This document shows positions 24,220 to 37,552 of a DNA stretch of 64,000 nucleotides, piece by piece. Positions within the stretch are counted from its first letter, which is position 1, and every line of letters begins with the position of its first letter. Position numbers and translations under genes: made by a program. Under the pieces are notes generated by a model. The model was not told the DNA's origin and searched no databases. It saw only the letters and a list, made by a program, of their open reading frames with translations. Source of the stretch: Plantago major (taxonomy: Eukaryota; Streptophyta; Magnoliopsida; Lamiales; Plantaginaceae); NCBI GenBank assembly GCA_026545765.1, contig CM048842.1:42727431-42791430 (forward strand), in the 5' to 3' direction.

Positions 24220-24350
24220 GATATCTGGAACGGGTATCCAGAAAAGAGAGAAGAGATATCTGGAACGGGTATCCAGAAAAGAGAGAAGAGGTATCTGGAA
24301 CGGGTATCCAGAAAAGAGAGAAGAGGTATCTGGAACGGGAACCCAGAAGT
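24220..24350 (+). repeat. 35-bp tandem repeat, 3.7 copies
   Basis: Units begin at 24220, 24255, 24290 and 24325, each starting GATATCTGGAACGGG or GGTATCTGGAACGGG and ending in AAAAGAGAGAAGA. The last copy is cut short. It lies immediately after the RNase H stop of element A. Within each unit TATCTGG and its near-inverse GTATCCAG could pair. Confidence 0.9.
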
Positions 24351-25048
24351 CAAAAAGGCTAAAGAGCAAAAAGATAGCTTAAGATCTCTGAGACGGGAAC
24401 TCAGATATCTGAATCATTCTATGAACGGGGAACACTAAAGAGAATAGTATAACTATCTGCAGTCAACTACTCTCTTGAAACTCGCATTATTTCTATCTTG
24501 ATGAAAAACTTGGAAAAATCCTAAGTATAAGACAGATTCAGATGCGAACAGTGTCCTTGCTCAAACAGAATTGTGATTCAGATAGCTAATAGCCAAAATT
24601 CATTAAATGGGCACAATTACATTTGTTGATTGTGATCATTGCTGGAGAAGCAATGGTGACCCTTGATGAATTCAAGCGCTTGATCTGAACGGCATAAATT
24701 AATTCACAGTAAATAGTGGACTGTTGAAATTCAGACATGGCCCACTAAGCATTTAATGCCGAAACTACTTTTGATCATGCCGGCTTGCAAATCACAGATA
24801 CGTACACACAAAATCAATTTGTATGTATTTGTCTGTTGAGATTCACTTGCTATATATATAGGATTTTGGCAAATGAAATCACTTTTGCCTAAACCGAAAT
24901 TTCAACTTGCATCAAAACAGCAAAAAATTCTCCTAATCCTCTGCAACTTCTCTAAAATCTCTGCAAATCTTGATTAAGTTTTTCTGAAAAGAATCACTCA
25001 ATCGAATCTCTTTCAAACACAAGCTTCAAATCCTTACTATATAAAGAG
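24351..25048 (+). other. spacer between pol and the downstream ORF of element A
   Basis: Non-coding as read. It contains a further degenerate copy of the AGATATCTGA word near 24400 and a TATATATA box near 24853, about 195 bp before the ATG at 25049. The TATA-like box could serve a separate transcript for the downstream ORF, which is speculative. Confidence 0.35.
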
Positions 25049-27189
25049 ATGGCCTCCAAGAACACTTCTACACGTAAATTAATCCTCCACCGGTATCACG
25101 AAAAGCAAGCACCAGAGTTGGTTATTGTTAACAATCGACTGGTAGGAGCTTTCAATCCTGACCATTGGACTTCAAGTCACAGAATGATTTGGGGTGGTGC
25201 CATGGTTGAGGAATACCTCACGGTTGGAATAGAGAACCAAGCCGACAGAAAGCTAATTCTTGACATGCTTGCAAAGGCACAAATCAAGGGCTTTGTATCT
25301 GCTCGCCCTAGTGGAATTTCATCACTTGATGTGTTGGAATTTTACAACAACTCCAGGATTATTTCCTGTGTATCTGAAGGCACTGAAATAGTGTCTATCA
25401 AAACCTCAGTCCAAGGAAAGGAAATCCTTCTGGACTTAACAACTTTCTGTAAGTTGTTTGAGGTTCAAAATCTTGGAAAGGATTTTGAAATAAACACCAA
25501 GGATGAGGAACTCCTTGAAGGTGTTAAAGAACTTTACTGATGATGTGTGATCTTGAGAAATCGATACACCCACCGAGTTCAAACTTGTCGACATCCCAAC
25601 CGGACATCTTAGTTCACCGGGATGTACCGCTTGCATTCTTCATGATGCTTTGATGGTCTACAAGGAGGTGCTGACCAGATAAGCCAAGAACGATGGATCA
25701 TGATGTTCTTCGAATCAAGAAGACAAAAGGTGGAAAACCCTTTCAATCGGGGAAAGTACGCCTTCATGAAATTTGTGAAGAAGATTCAAGGCTTGAGCCT
25801 AAGATTGTTAAAGGACTAGCTGAGCCAAAGGCCATGAGGATATGGTGCAAGATATGCTACTTCGGAAAAGCTTGGCATTGAGCTCAGAGAGACGGCTGAA
25901 ATAGCCAACAGTAACTTACTCTACAAGTATGAGTATACAAATCTGATGAAAAAGGTTACTGGGTCTCAGAAAGGTCCTAAGAAGAGAAAATCTGAAAAGA
26001 TATCTGAAGAAAAGGTTACCAAGAAGCCCGAACTTCAAGAAAGAAGTCTGGCAAATCGGAAGACACACCCAAAGAGGTTGTCAATTCTCGATATCTACAA
26101 ACATGGCGCATTTAACTCATCAATGCTGCAAAAGAGTTATCACCATCGAACAAGTAGACTCAAAGAAGAGAAAGTGCTTTCAGAAATGTTGCGACTAATG
26201 CAGAAAGCCTTGCTGATGAACTCATGAATGCTGCCAAAAGTGGTGAAAAACACCAAGCCCCATCTGTAGAAACCGCAGGAATAATGGACCAATCAGTTCC
26301 CAATGCTGATGAGAGCTCTGACGATGAAGATGATGAACTAGTCATCTCTCAAGTCCTAGAAAAATCAAAGAGGGCTAAGGTTACTGAACAAGTAACTGGT
26401 GATAAGGTATCTGAAGAAGAACCTACACCACAGGTTGCTGAACCTATAGCAAAGGTTGTTGGTGCAAACACATCATCAGGGAATGACTCTCTTGCACAAC
26501 TTCACAAAGCCCTGATGAGTGGTATCTTAGTATTGGCAGATGCTGATGGAAATGCCACATCTAAGAATCTGGAAGAACATTCTACTGATCAATCTTCTGC
26601 TTCCAGACAACCACAACAACCACAACAGCCACAAGTGGTTGATGAAATGGTAAATGAACTCCATTTTGAAATACCAAAGAATACAAGATGTCTTGAAGAA
26701 AATCTCAGAATTGAGGTGTTCCCCAACTCAATGAGAGGGATCAAACCGAGACATCTACTCGTAATGATCAACAGGGAGGCAACGAGTTGCATACTGTGGG
26801 AAGGTGTGAAGTACCGAAACTTCAAACAAAGAAACCGAATCGGGACAAGACGACCAATGTATAGAAAGGTCACAGTTCCAGACCAATCACCTGAAACCGC
26901 TCGGGTAAATGACCGGTTTAACTCTTACCTTGTGAAAAATTTTATACTTATAAATCTTGTTACCTTATAAGAATCTCTTTGTTACAGTGAGTTAGAACGG
27001 AAAAACAAGAGGAAGTGAAAAGCTTACCTCGAGATCTTGAAAAAGAGGTTCCTTCAACCTCAACTCTTGAGAAATCGAGCACATGCCATGTAAATGATTC
27101 TTAAAGAGAACTAACTTTTCAAGAAAATGTTTGTATGCTCATTAATGATAAATGTTGCTAATGTGCTAACCGAGATGGAAGAAGATAAG
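25049..27189 (+). pseudogene. downstream (envelope-position) ORF of element A, 5' part
   Basis: The first frame starts with MASKNTSTRKLILHRYHEKQ and runs 163 codons to 25540. Further open pieces at 25693-25881, 25946-26227 and 26224-26970 are in shifted frames, with Lys-rich then acidic Ser/Glu-rich text (ADESSDDEDDELVISQVLEK) and a Gln/Pro run. I recognise no catalytic domain. Position after pol, before the 3' LTR, matches the extra ORF of Sireviruses, sometimes called envelope-like. No clear signal peptide or membrane segment was seen. Repeated frame breaks make it a pseudogene as read. Confidence 0.5.
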
Positions 27190-28089
27190 GTAAATGCCAG
27201 AGACAAACCCGTAAACCAACAAGGTTTCGAAGCACATCATCGAAGCTTTCAAACTTGAAGGTATATGAAAATCAGTGATAAGTACTCTTCATCCTGGGTT
27301 ATCTTAAAACTTCTTCTAAATTATTCAATACTATCTACTTACAGGCTCAATCAGAAGTAGAAGTGCAAGGGGACAAAGTTGCGACATCCCCTGCACCTAT
27401 GGAAATTGATGAGGCATCAAGGGCTTCATCACAAGAAAAGATTCCAGAGACTGCACAAGTCTCTGAGAAACAAGTATCTGAGCCTCCCATGGAGGTAATT
27501 AACCTCTCAGATATCTGACTTGTCACTTAAAGTTCTTCTTGATAAAAATTCCTAAGTATTGTGATAATGTTAATTCTCAGGTTCAAGAAAGAAAGGTTGA
27601 TGAGGACCAGACTTCCAAGTCTCCACCTCACCACAAGATATCTGAGACACCAATTGTCCCAGTAGAACAAGTATCTGAGCCTGATGTTCATACTCAGGTA
27701 ACTCAGAAACTAAACTACACTTCTACTCAGATATCTACCAAAGTTTTGAAACTCACTCAAACTCTTTCTTTCAGGCTCAAACAAATGCAAAGCAGGTTCC
27801 CATTGAAGAAACAAGGGACCTACTTCACTTCTTCATAGCTCACACTTTGCCAAAGCACATTCAATGCTTCAAGAAATGGCAGAAGTTAAGGTGCTCTGAT
27901 CTCTCTGAAATATTGAGAATAACTGATCAACCAACCAGACGGGCACGAGCTCTTGACCTGGAAACATATGTCCAAGCAATGTTCGCATGTAACAACATGC
28001 CATTCGACTCTACTACACAAGGACTTTTCGGAGAAGTGGTGCATAGTTTGATACATGCCTTTGAATGTGCAGATGGTCGACAAGATTAG
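27190..28089 (+). CDS. predicted spliced exons within the downstream ORF of element A
   Basis: Three short segments with GT...AG borders separate open phase-0 blocks: 27190-27344, 27495-27580 and 27698-27774. The blocks between them, 27345-27494 (150 bp) and 27581-27697 (117 bp), are exact multiples of three and open throughout. Their ends are similar: each carries a QVSEP motif shortly before the donor. The last block, 27775-28089, stays open for 104 codons to a TAG and reads like a globular domain (TRDLLHFFIAHTLPKHIQCF and AMFACNNMPFDSTTQGLFGE). Splicing is predicted from borders and frame only. Function is unknown. Confidence 0.45.
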
Positions 28090-28174
28090 ATGGCATTCAA
28101 GCCGCCCTTCAGACTCGCAATTCATACCTTCTGAACAAGAAGAAGTTAATGGGTAGAAGATCACTATCCCGGAA

Positions 28175-29342
28175 GTGATCAATCTTGTATCTGAAGATGA
28201 TGAGGAGGAAGAAATGAATGAAAATTTCTTTGATGAACCTCCCACTGATCATCACCAAAAGGATGATAATGACAAAAAGGATGATGATGATGCTCCGCAC
28301 TGTGGACCGGAGGAATTTCACAGAGAAACAATGCCTCAATTTGTTGAAAAGCAAACCGAAGACTTCACGAAATCTCCGTCTTCATCACCTCGTAAATCTA
28401 CTCATCCATCTTCTCACCAACACGCAGATTACTCTTGAACAAGTAGTTGAGCTTCAAGAAACCAATCGAAAATATTAAACACTCGCACTGAAGTGCTCAA
28501 CTCGCATAACCGTTGGAAGAAGAACAATACTCCATCTTCAATCGGAAGAACAAATAGCTAAATCCGAGATAAGATTGGTCAACTACAAGATCTATACTTA
28601 GAAGAAATGATTGCTTACTCGAGGTTAAAGAGCTACGGATGTCAGGCAAGAGATCACCAAAGAACTTGATACTGAAGAAGTATCTGAAGTCAAGCATGAT
28701 GCTAAGGCTGCATCCTCTTCGAAAGAAGCACCATCCTCCTCCCAGAAAGGAAAGAAACCAATCTCTGAGATGGTTGATCGACTTGATACGATTGATGAAA
28801 ATGTCCAAGAGGATGAAGATCACTGGGCTAATCCCTCAGATGATGAAGAAGACAAGACTTTGGCAGGACACCGCCATGAACATCTAGCGGTTTCTCACTT
28901 AAAAAGAAAGTTGATTGCTCCTACAATCTTCAACAAACTGCCAAACGTCCACTCCCATGAGTACATGAGCAGGTACCAAGTACTAGCTACTCTGAATAAG
29001 GAGATGTCTTCACAAAACAAGGAAGTAATTGCCTCAGTCCCCTCTGAAATGAGAAAGTTCACCGAGCTCATCACTTAGATAACAACTAGCATGATCATTG
29101 CTCAGAAAGATCTGGGAATGACAAGGGACGATGATGTGTCTTTAGCTGAAAAAGCTTTTCAAGAGGCAAATTACACTGCTGGAAAAGCAGATGCCATCCT
29201 AGGCCCATTGGCAGAGCTCACTGATAAGGACAATGGACTTATCAAGCAAAATCAGGAGCTCAAAGCCGAACTTCAGAAGTTGGTCACTGCCTACAACTAT
29301 TTACAGGGGCATTTTGACTCTCTCTCTCAGATTCCTTTATGA
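28175..29342 (+). pseudogene. downstream ORF of element A, 3' coiled-coil part
   Basis: A short acidic frame (28175-28438) is followed by broken sequence and then by 28770-29342, which is one frame with a single TAG at 29076-29078. Text includes ENVQEDEDHWANPSDDEEDK and a C-terminal coiled coil (LTDKDNGLIKQNQELKAELQ). It ends 23 bp before a polypurine tract at 29366. Together with 25049-28089 it probably formed one long protein in the ancestor. No enzymatic motif is visible. Confidence 0.45.
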
Positions 29343-29365
29343 GACTGAGTCAGCCAACAATGACT

Positions 29366-29412
29366 AAGGGGGAAAGAAAGTACAAATCTGGACCTCAAAG
29401 TCAGGGGGAATG
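29366..29412 (+). promoter_or_regulatory. internal polypurine tracts of element A
   Basis: AAGGGGGAAAGAAAG at 29366-29380 and AGGGGGAATGGG at about 29403-29414 resemble plus-strand priming sites but lie 1.5 kb before the 3' LTR. Repeated polypurine tracts upstream of the 3' LTR are a known Sirevirus trait. Confidence 0.6.
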
Positions 29413-29548
29413 GGAAGAAGGAGATGAAAACAAGAAGAAATGAGCTGGTGTCCGCTCGAAGGAAGAAGAAAACTTCTCACCACCACTCGTAATCTATGAA
29501 TCCTTCTCAAGCCAAGCTGCTTCCCAGAGACCTACTGAAGGAACCAAA

Positions 29549-30561
29549 ATGGTAACAAGGGCCATGGCACAGAAACCTCCAAGGAGTACCAAGGCTCCAA
29601 GGAGAAGACAAGTTAGAGGGATTGATGAATCTTCTGAAGAAGAAGAAGAAGAAGGTCAAATCAAGTCCCTGGGCAATGAAGAAGGCTGCAAAGATCTCAC
29701 AAGAATTGATCTTGATGAAGATGATGAAGAGACTGATGAAGATGAAGCTCCTCTTCACAGAAAAAGGAAACTTGAAAGCCTAACTGAGCCCATAGGTCCA
29801 AAGCCACTAGCAGCTAAAACACCCTCTGGAAATACCAAGTCTATCCAGGGTGGTAGTTCTTCAAGCAACAACCCCAAAGAGAATTCAAGACAGAAAAGGA
29901 ACAGACTGAGAGCTGAACAAAGACAAAGTCAACTTCCACTTAGGCCAGAAGAAGCCAAAATTGAGTATGTGAAGTATGACAATAAGTCCTCTGTCTACAG
30001 GTGCATCAATCAGAAAAATGGCTATTGGATTCTGGAACTTAAGCATCTATTGGTAAATTCAAGATTTCCAGAACCAATCCTCAAACAGCTTATGGCATGG
30101 AGAAAGAATAAACCTACCTTGATCAACACCAATCACATCAAAGCATGGTTGAATTTTGAAGTTGTCAAGAGAACTGAAGCCATGAAGAAGGACCTCTCTG
30201 ATGATTGTCCATATGGAAAGCCAGATGATGTGCACAAGATTCTGAACATCACAGGAACAGGCACAAGACCAAGACTTGCTGTGGAACCCTATGAATCGTT
30301 CTATCCGGGTAAGATCAATACAAGGTGACATCGATATCCAAGATTATCTATGAATACTTCAAGCTTTCAGATATCAGAATAGAGCATGCCTGGAAGTGGG
30401 GAAAGTACCTATGGGTCAAGCATTTTGCCAAGAAAAATCCTACCAAAACCTACAAAGAAGTCTGTAGATTTGCCAGAGACACAGAGATGCTTGTCAGAAC
30501 TCTTCTTTATGATTATTCTCATGACATAAAAAGGTTTGGAGATAGGAAATTTGCAGACTGA
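29549..30561 (+). CDS. extra ORF of unknown function beyond the internal polypurine tract
   Basis: The frame 29549-30328 (259 codons) starts MVTRAMAQKPPRSTKAPRRR, continues with a Glu/Asp-rich tract (SSEEEEEEG) and basic KR patches that could act as nuclear localisation signals, then a globular-looking part with KNGYWILELKHLLVNSRF. A second frame, 30325-30561, overlaps it and carries AWKWGKYLWVKHFAKKNPTK and FARDTEMLVRTLLYDY, probably the C-terminal continuation after one frame break near 30320. I do not recognise a family. It sits between two polypurine regions, suggesting a late addition to the element. Confidence 0.5.
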
Positions 30562-30932
30562 TCCATAGAAATTTTGTTGAAGACTTGAAGATTGAAGACT
30601 TGAAGACCAGTTCTTTAGGATGTTTACTTGGAGCTTGGTTACTCCTGTTGTCCTAATTTACTATGTAGTTTTTGTATTTTTGCTGACTAAGCTCAACTGT
30701 ATTCTGTATTAAAGTTATCTGTAATCTTAAGTTGCGACTTATCTGAAGAACTTACTCTCAGATAGTATTCTATAAAAGATAAGTTGTCAGCAAAGATCAC
30801 ACCTTGTGATTTGGTTGATGTCTACTTTCTGCACTTAATTATATGATTTGAAAGATCTCAAGAATTGATTAAGTGGTGGATTGTTTCCTCATCCAGATTT
30901 GTAATAGGGAAGATAGTCATCGTTGACTGATC

Positions 30933-30947
30933 AAAATGGGGGAAATT
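30933..30947 (+). promoter_or_regulatory. 3' polypurine tract of element A
   Basis: AAAATGGGGGAAATT abuts the TGTTAG start of the 3' LTR, the expected plus-strand primer position. Confidence 0.9.
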
Positions 30948-33401
<2,454 letters not shown>

Positions 33402-33845
33402 TTATGAAATTGCATACATAAAAAAAAAACAAAATGTAACAATTGAAATGATTCTTAACAAATCAATGAAGCCACTAAAACTGATCTCTCGGTATTTCAT
33501 ACTAGACATATTATTCATCTCTAGATCTGCAATGCACCACTTGCAACGTCTCAACCTCCCAAAAGCGTAAAGGCGTTTCCTAGTCCGATTTCTTTTGTGG
33601 TCGTGTTTCTTTGGGTTGCAAAACTTTGGCACATAGACAATTGTTTCCTTAAGGTTCATGGACATGAGTCGGGTACGCAGACAAAACCTGCATCGACTTA
33701 CCTGTGCAATCCCGCTGAACCTTGACTTGAGTTTTGATAGCTCTTCGACCCTTTCCTCTTTGATTGCATTGCTCTTATTCAAAAGTTTGAATAAGCAAAT
33801 GTTGTAATCTGCTTCTGGAAGTCCCAACCTATTTGCTAGGTACAA
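33402..33845 (-). CDS. unrecognised ORF with two Cys-X2-Cys pairs in the 5' half of the Helitron
   Basis: A 147-codon frame on the Helitron's own strand. It carries SRCRFCLRTRLMSMNL and LRRCKWCIADLEMN, two C-X2-C pairs about 47 residues apart with a basic middle (KHDHKRNRTRKR). That could form a zinc-binding fold. The C-terminus is hydrophobic (IVTFCFFFMYAIS). I recognise no family. Autonomous plant Helitrons often have accessory genes or captured fragments near their 5' side, and this could be either. It may also be chance. Confidence 0.3.
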   Translation of the reverse strand: MYLANRLGLPEADYNICLFKLLNKSNAIKEERVEELSKLKSRFSGIAQVSRCRFCLRTRLMSMNLKETIVYVPKFCNPKKHDHKRNRTRKRLYAFGRLRRCKWCIADLEMNNMSSMKYREISFSGFIDLLRIISIVTFCFFFMYAIS

Positions 33846-33993
33846 ATGGAAAAATGATTCCTTCGTCTTCTTGTCACCTACGAATAAAATAATGGATCAA
33901 TTTGAAACCAGGTGACGCAATATAAGTTTTTCCTACGTATCGAGCATATTGTAGACAAATCGAGTAGCATTCTCAGTGGTTCTTTGCTGTAAT

Positions 33994-34166
33994 CAGGGGC
34001 GGACCTAGAATTTCAACTTCGGGGGGCGAAATTGCATATATGAGGTTTTTCTGAGGTTTAAGGGGGCGAAATTTAAAATTTTCGAAAATATTACATACAA
34101 ATTATTTTTTCCAATTTTTTTTTTTTTGGGGGGGGGGAAGCCCCTGCCCCCTTTGGTCCACCCCTG
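33994..34166. mobile_element. hAT-type MITE, 173 bp
   Basis: It starts CAGGGGCGGACCTAG and ends GGTCCACCCCTG, an imperfect inverted pair. The 8-bp sequence GCTGTAAT flanks both sides (33986-33993 and 34167-34174), the hAT duplication length. The interior has a T run followed by a G run. It lies in the Helitron. Confidence 0.9.
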
Positions 34167-34174
34167 GCTGTAAT

Positions 34175-34920
34175 TAGAAATTAAAACATAAGATTACGTC
34201 TGACGTAAGAAACAAAGGTGCATACGTTATAAATTGAATTTTTTGGACTAACAGACTATTCTAGAATTACAAAGAACGACGCAACTTGATAATCTATATT
34301 GATAAGACTAACCTGAGTACTATGGTTCCAACTGTGCTTAATCCATCGATTACTAACAGCATCAACATTCGCAACTTGACATCAACTGGAAGATCATTCC
34401 CAACTGAGAAGCGGGATAACTTGATTGGACGGTTATTGGGTGAATTCGCAGTACATCGGCGACGCTTGTAGGTTATCATTTCTGTTCATCGTCTAAAATG
34501 CTTGCAAGTTGGGACGAATATATAGGGGACTGTTGTTCATATATTTTGACGTTTAAATATTCGTTTTCCATAATTACCATTAGAATGGAATGTAAGTTTT
34601 GAGCAATTACAATGAATATAAATTTGATTGCTGCCAAATTGATGGTCCTTTCCAAAATGATGGTCCTTTCCAAACTGGCGTGAAATTAGATTGTTGTCAA
34701 ACTGACGGTACTTTTCAAATTGGCATGATTATTGTTGTCAGTACAAACATTCCTTAATCGTAATACAAAATGTATTTTTATTTCCTTCCTTACAAATAAT
34801 TACTTTCCTTGACTTTGGCTTGGAAAATATAAAAATTGAAAGAAATTATCTCATTCAATTTTGACTTGAATCCTATACAAAATGAATGAAATAAAAACTG
34901 GTCTTTTATATATATATAGA
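34175..34920 (-). other. Helitron 5' region
   Basis: On the minus strand this begins with the proposed terminus TCTATATATATATAAAAG at 34920. Short frames exist but none is recognisable. GGTCCTTTCCAAA-type words are repeated near 34645-34720. TC with TATA-rich sequence followed by AAAAG resembles 5' ends of other plant Helitrons. Confidence 0.5.
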
Positions 34921-36204
34921 TTATCGTTTAAAAAATTCACCTACAACTACACGTCAACTTTAATGTTTCATTTGGTCGCTCGATTAATTAGTGGACCATC
35001 GCATAGATTTTTCAACTCTATAATAAATTTATGTTTTAAGCATATTTAAGATCAAATTACAAGTATTCTATATATAAAAAAAAGATCAAATTATAAGTGA
35101 AAAATAAAAAATTAGTTTGACAACTTATAGCAGCTGATCGGCCCAAAACTTAAGCCCAGTAACCTAACTCCACCACCAGATTATCCATCCCCAATTCAAC
35201 ACTTCACACCAATTCTGTTGGCGGCCAATCGACGATTCAGTCCCAAATGCTAAAATTTTTCACTTTTATGTTGAAATTTCTTCATCCTGCCGAGTTTGAG
35301 TCCTTATAGCAATGCGATCTATTCAATTACCAAGCCTCTCCAATGCTTGGGTTTCAACAACGGTGTACCCTCCTAATTTTCTTATGTTATTCTTGTTTAT
35401 CAGTTTATGATTTGCAAATCTGTCTGAGAGTTTGGTTATATGTGAACATTGTTATCGTTTCCTAAATATTATGAGTCTTAATGAACGTTGATGGACTAAT
35501 GTTGCACTGTCTAAATTGATCTATCTCAATGAATTGTTACCTTGCCTTTATTTTTATATGAAGGTGTCCTATGTTCTTTTTTTTAAGCTAGTATGGTGTT
35601 TCATTGTGCTAGTAAAATACAGGTATGACTTTTCAAATGCTTTATCTCAGAAATTTTATGGCCTGGTACTATAAGATAAAATTTTATTGCAGGATGGCCT
35701 CGAAGGAAGAATATACAATATTCAGTACTAATGTTTCCAGCCGAATGACGATGACGTTCTATATTGTACATGAGTAGACATCTTTCTACGTACCACTAGT
35801 TGACTAAACCAAGAAAGATATCCGAACCTTTGAGCTGTAGAACTTGATGGCATCTAATCAAGGAGACAATAACCCAATTCATGTGCACCATCTACTCAAT
35901 CCGTAAGCATAGGGGATGAGTTTGAGGATGAAGTTCCTGAGTGATAGAGAAGATGCTATTGTTTTTCTAGAATCGTAGGGAGGATGATGTCTATAGTATT
36001 ATCTATAGTTTTTTCACAATGGTCTTCTAACTTTAATTTGTATGTTTGATTGTGCAAAAATTATAGTTGTTGAATGGAAATTTTCTTTTACATTACCCGT
36101 TTAGTAGTTTAGAATGAAGTTTCTAATAAATTAATAATGTCCAGTAAAAATATATATAATTAAATAATATAATTTGATGCCATTTTCGTTGTTCAGACTC
36201 CAAT
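34921..36204 (+). other. CACTA interior with possible captured exons of an unidentified gene
   Basis: At 35312 an ATG opens a short frame (MRSIQLPSLSNAWVSTT) that reaches ACG followed by GTGTACC near 35361. At 35692 a pyrimidine stretch and TTGCAG precede a second open block beginning GATGGCCTCGAAGG. This block reads either DGLEGRIYNIQY or, in the ATG frame, MASKEEYTIF and STNVSSRMTMTFYIVHE before stops. The pattern looks like two exons with an intron of about 330 bp. I cannot name the gene. It is broken and is probably a captured relic. Confidence 0.3.
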
Positions 36205-36490
36205 TCTTCTCTAACAAATCAGCGACAACATTTTTATACCAAATCTTATTTACGTTGCAACGGATTTGTGACGTATTCATCCGTAGTTAATTTTGCTACA
36301 TTTTGTTACTAAGTTAATTGCAACGTATCCACATAATTGTAATAAAATACCAACAAAATTTTCGTTGTTAATTTTCCAACAATTTATTTTGTTGTTAAGT
36401 TCGTTCGAATGTATCTATATAATTGTAACGAAATACTAACAAAATTTTCGTAGTTGACTTTCCAACAAAAAAGTGGTTGCTAAAATTTAG
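36205..36490. repeat. CACTA right subterminal repeats, part 1 (left of the LINE)
   Basis: Repeated words such as CCAACAAAATTTTCGT, TTGCAACGTATC and GTAACGAAATACTAAC resemble the left subterminal array and the part at 41012-41278. The LINE appears to have split this array. Confidence 0.7.
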
Positions 36491-36534
36491 ACGTCATTAA
36501 GACTCAGCGAGGTCAAGGAATCAAATTTGTTGCG

Positions 36535-37552
36535 CCTACGATTATTGATGGTGAGATTGAGATTGAGATTGATGATGATGATGTTGAATCAGAACTACAA
36601 TTCTGGAAAAATACCCTGATTTTCTTTGTTCTAGGAGGAGAATTAACTATGAACGCTGTTAAGCAATTCATGATAAAAAAATTGGCAGTTTGTCCAGTTA
36701 CCTGAGCTATACTATAATGAGGAGGGGTATTTTCTTGTGAGATTTAACTCAATGGACGATATGAAGGAGGTCCTGAATAGGGAATCGTATTCGATATTTG
36801 GCATGCATATTTTCCTGCGTCAATGGACGCAGAATTTCTCTCTAAAAGAGGACTTTCTACGTGTTATGCCGGTGTGGGTTAAGTTCCCACAATTACCGCT
36901 TCACCTTTGGGGAGAAAAGAGCATAGGTAAGATTGCCAGTGCCATTGGAAAGCCGTTATTTACTGATGAATGTACAACTAAAAAGCTAAGGGTTACTTAT
37001 GCGAGAGTATTGATTGAAGTTGATGTCACTAAGGAGCTACAAAAATCTGTCCCTATCAAGGATAATAAAGGGAGGAAATTTGATCAGCCAATTGAGTACG
37101 AGTGGTCTGCACCTTTCGGTGAGAAGTGCCAGCTAATTGGTCATAGCTGTGTGGATCAGGAAACTCGACAAAAGGATATTCAGCGACTGCGTCACACCCG
37201 ACCACCCATCGATCGTCAGTCTGCAAGAATCGGCAAAGCAGGAATGGGACAAGGACAGGCTGCGTGTCAAGGGCAGATTCCGCGGACTACTCAATGGGTT
37301 GCAAGGGGTACTACTACGGGGCATTGGAATGGGAGGCAGCAACTTAGAACTGGCGGGCAACAATCCAATCCAGCAGCCCCAAACCATGAGCAGACACGGG
37401 AAAGGCATATTGATCCAGGAGATAACACTAGGAGTGGAGTAAATGCTACTCGAGCTAAAAATCAAGCACTGGACATCCATACACAGAACAGGTTTGAGGT
37501 TTTGGGTCATCTGAATGACCAAGACGTCCCTCAAACCCGAAGCCAATGTTAG
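36535..37552 (+). pseudogene. LINE ORF1: DUF4283-like protein with degenerate zinc knuckle
   Basis: The upstream portion (GEIEIEIDDDDVESELQFWK and LGGELTMNAVKQFMIKKL) is open but stops near 36705. From 36737 the frame has VMPVWVKFPQLPLHLWGEKS and IGKPLFTDECT, the DUF4283 signature of plant LINE ORF1 proteins. The knuckle reads YEWSAPFGEKCQLIGHSC. The first Cys of the usual C-X2-C is Gly here, so metal binding is likely lost. The C-terminus is Gln/Arg-rich. ORF1 binds LINE RNA in retrotransposition. Confidence 0.75.

Noticed and set aside
24220..24350. CRISPR-like array
   Set aside because: Units are contiguous 35-bp tandem copies without spacers, in a plant retrotransposon.
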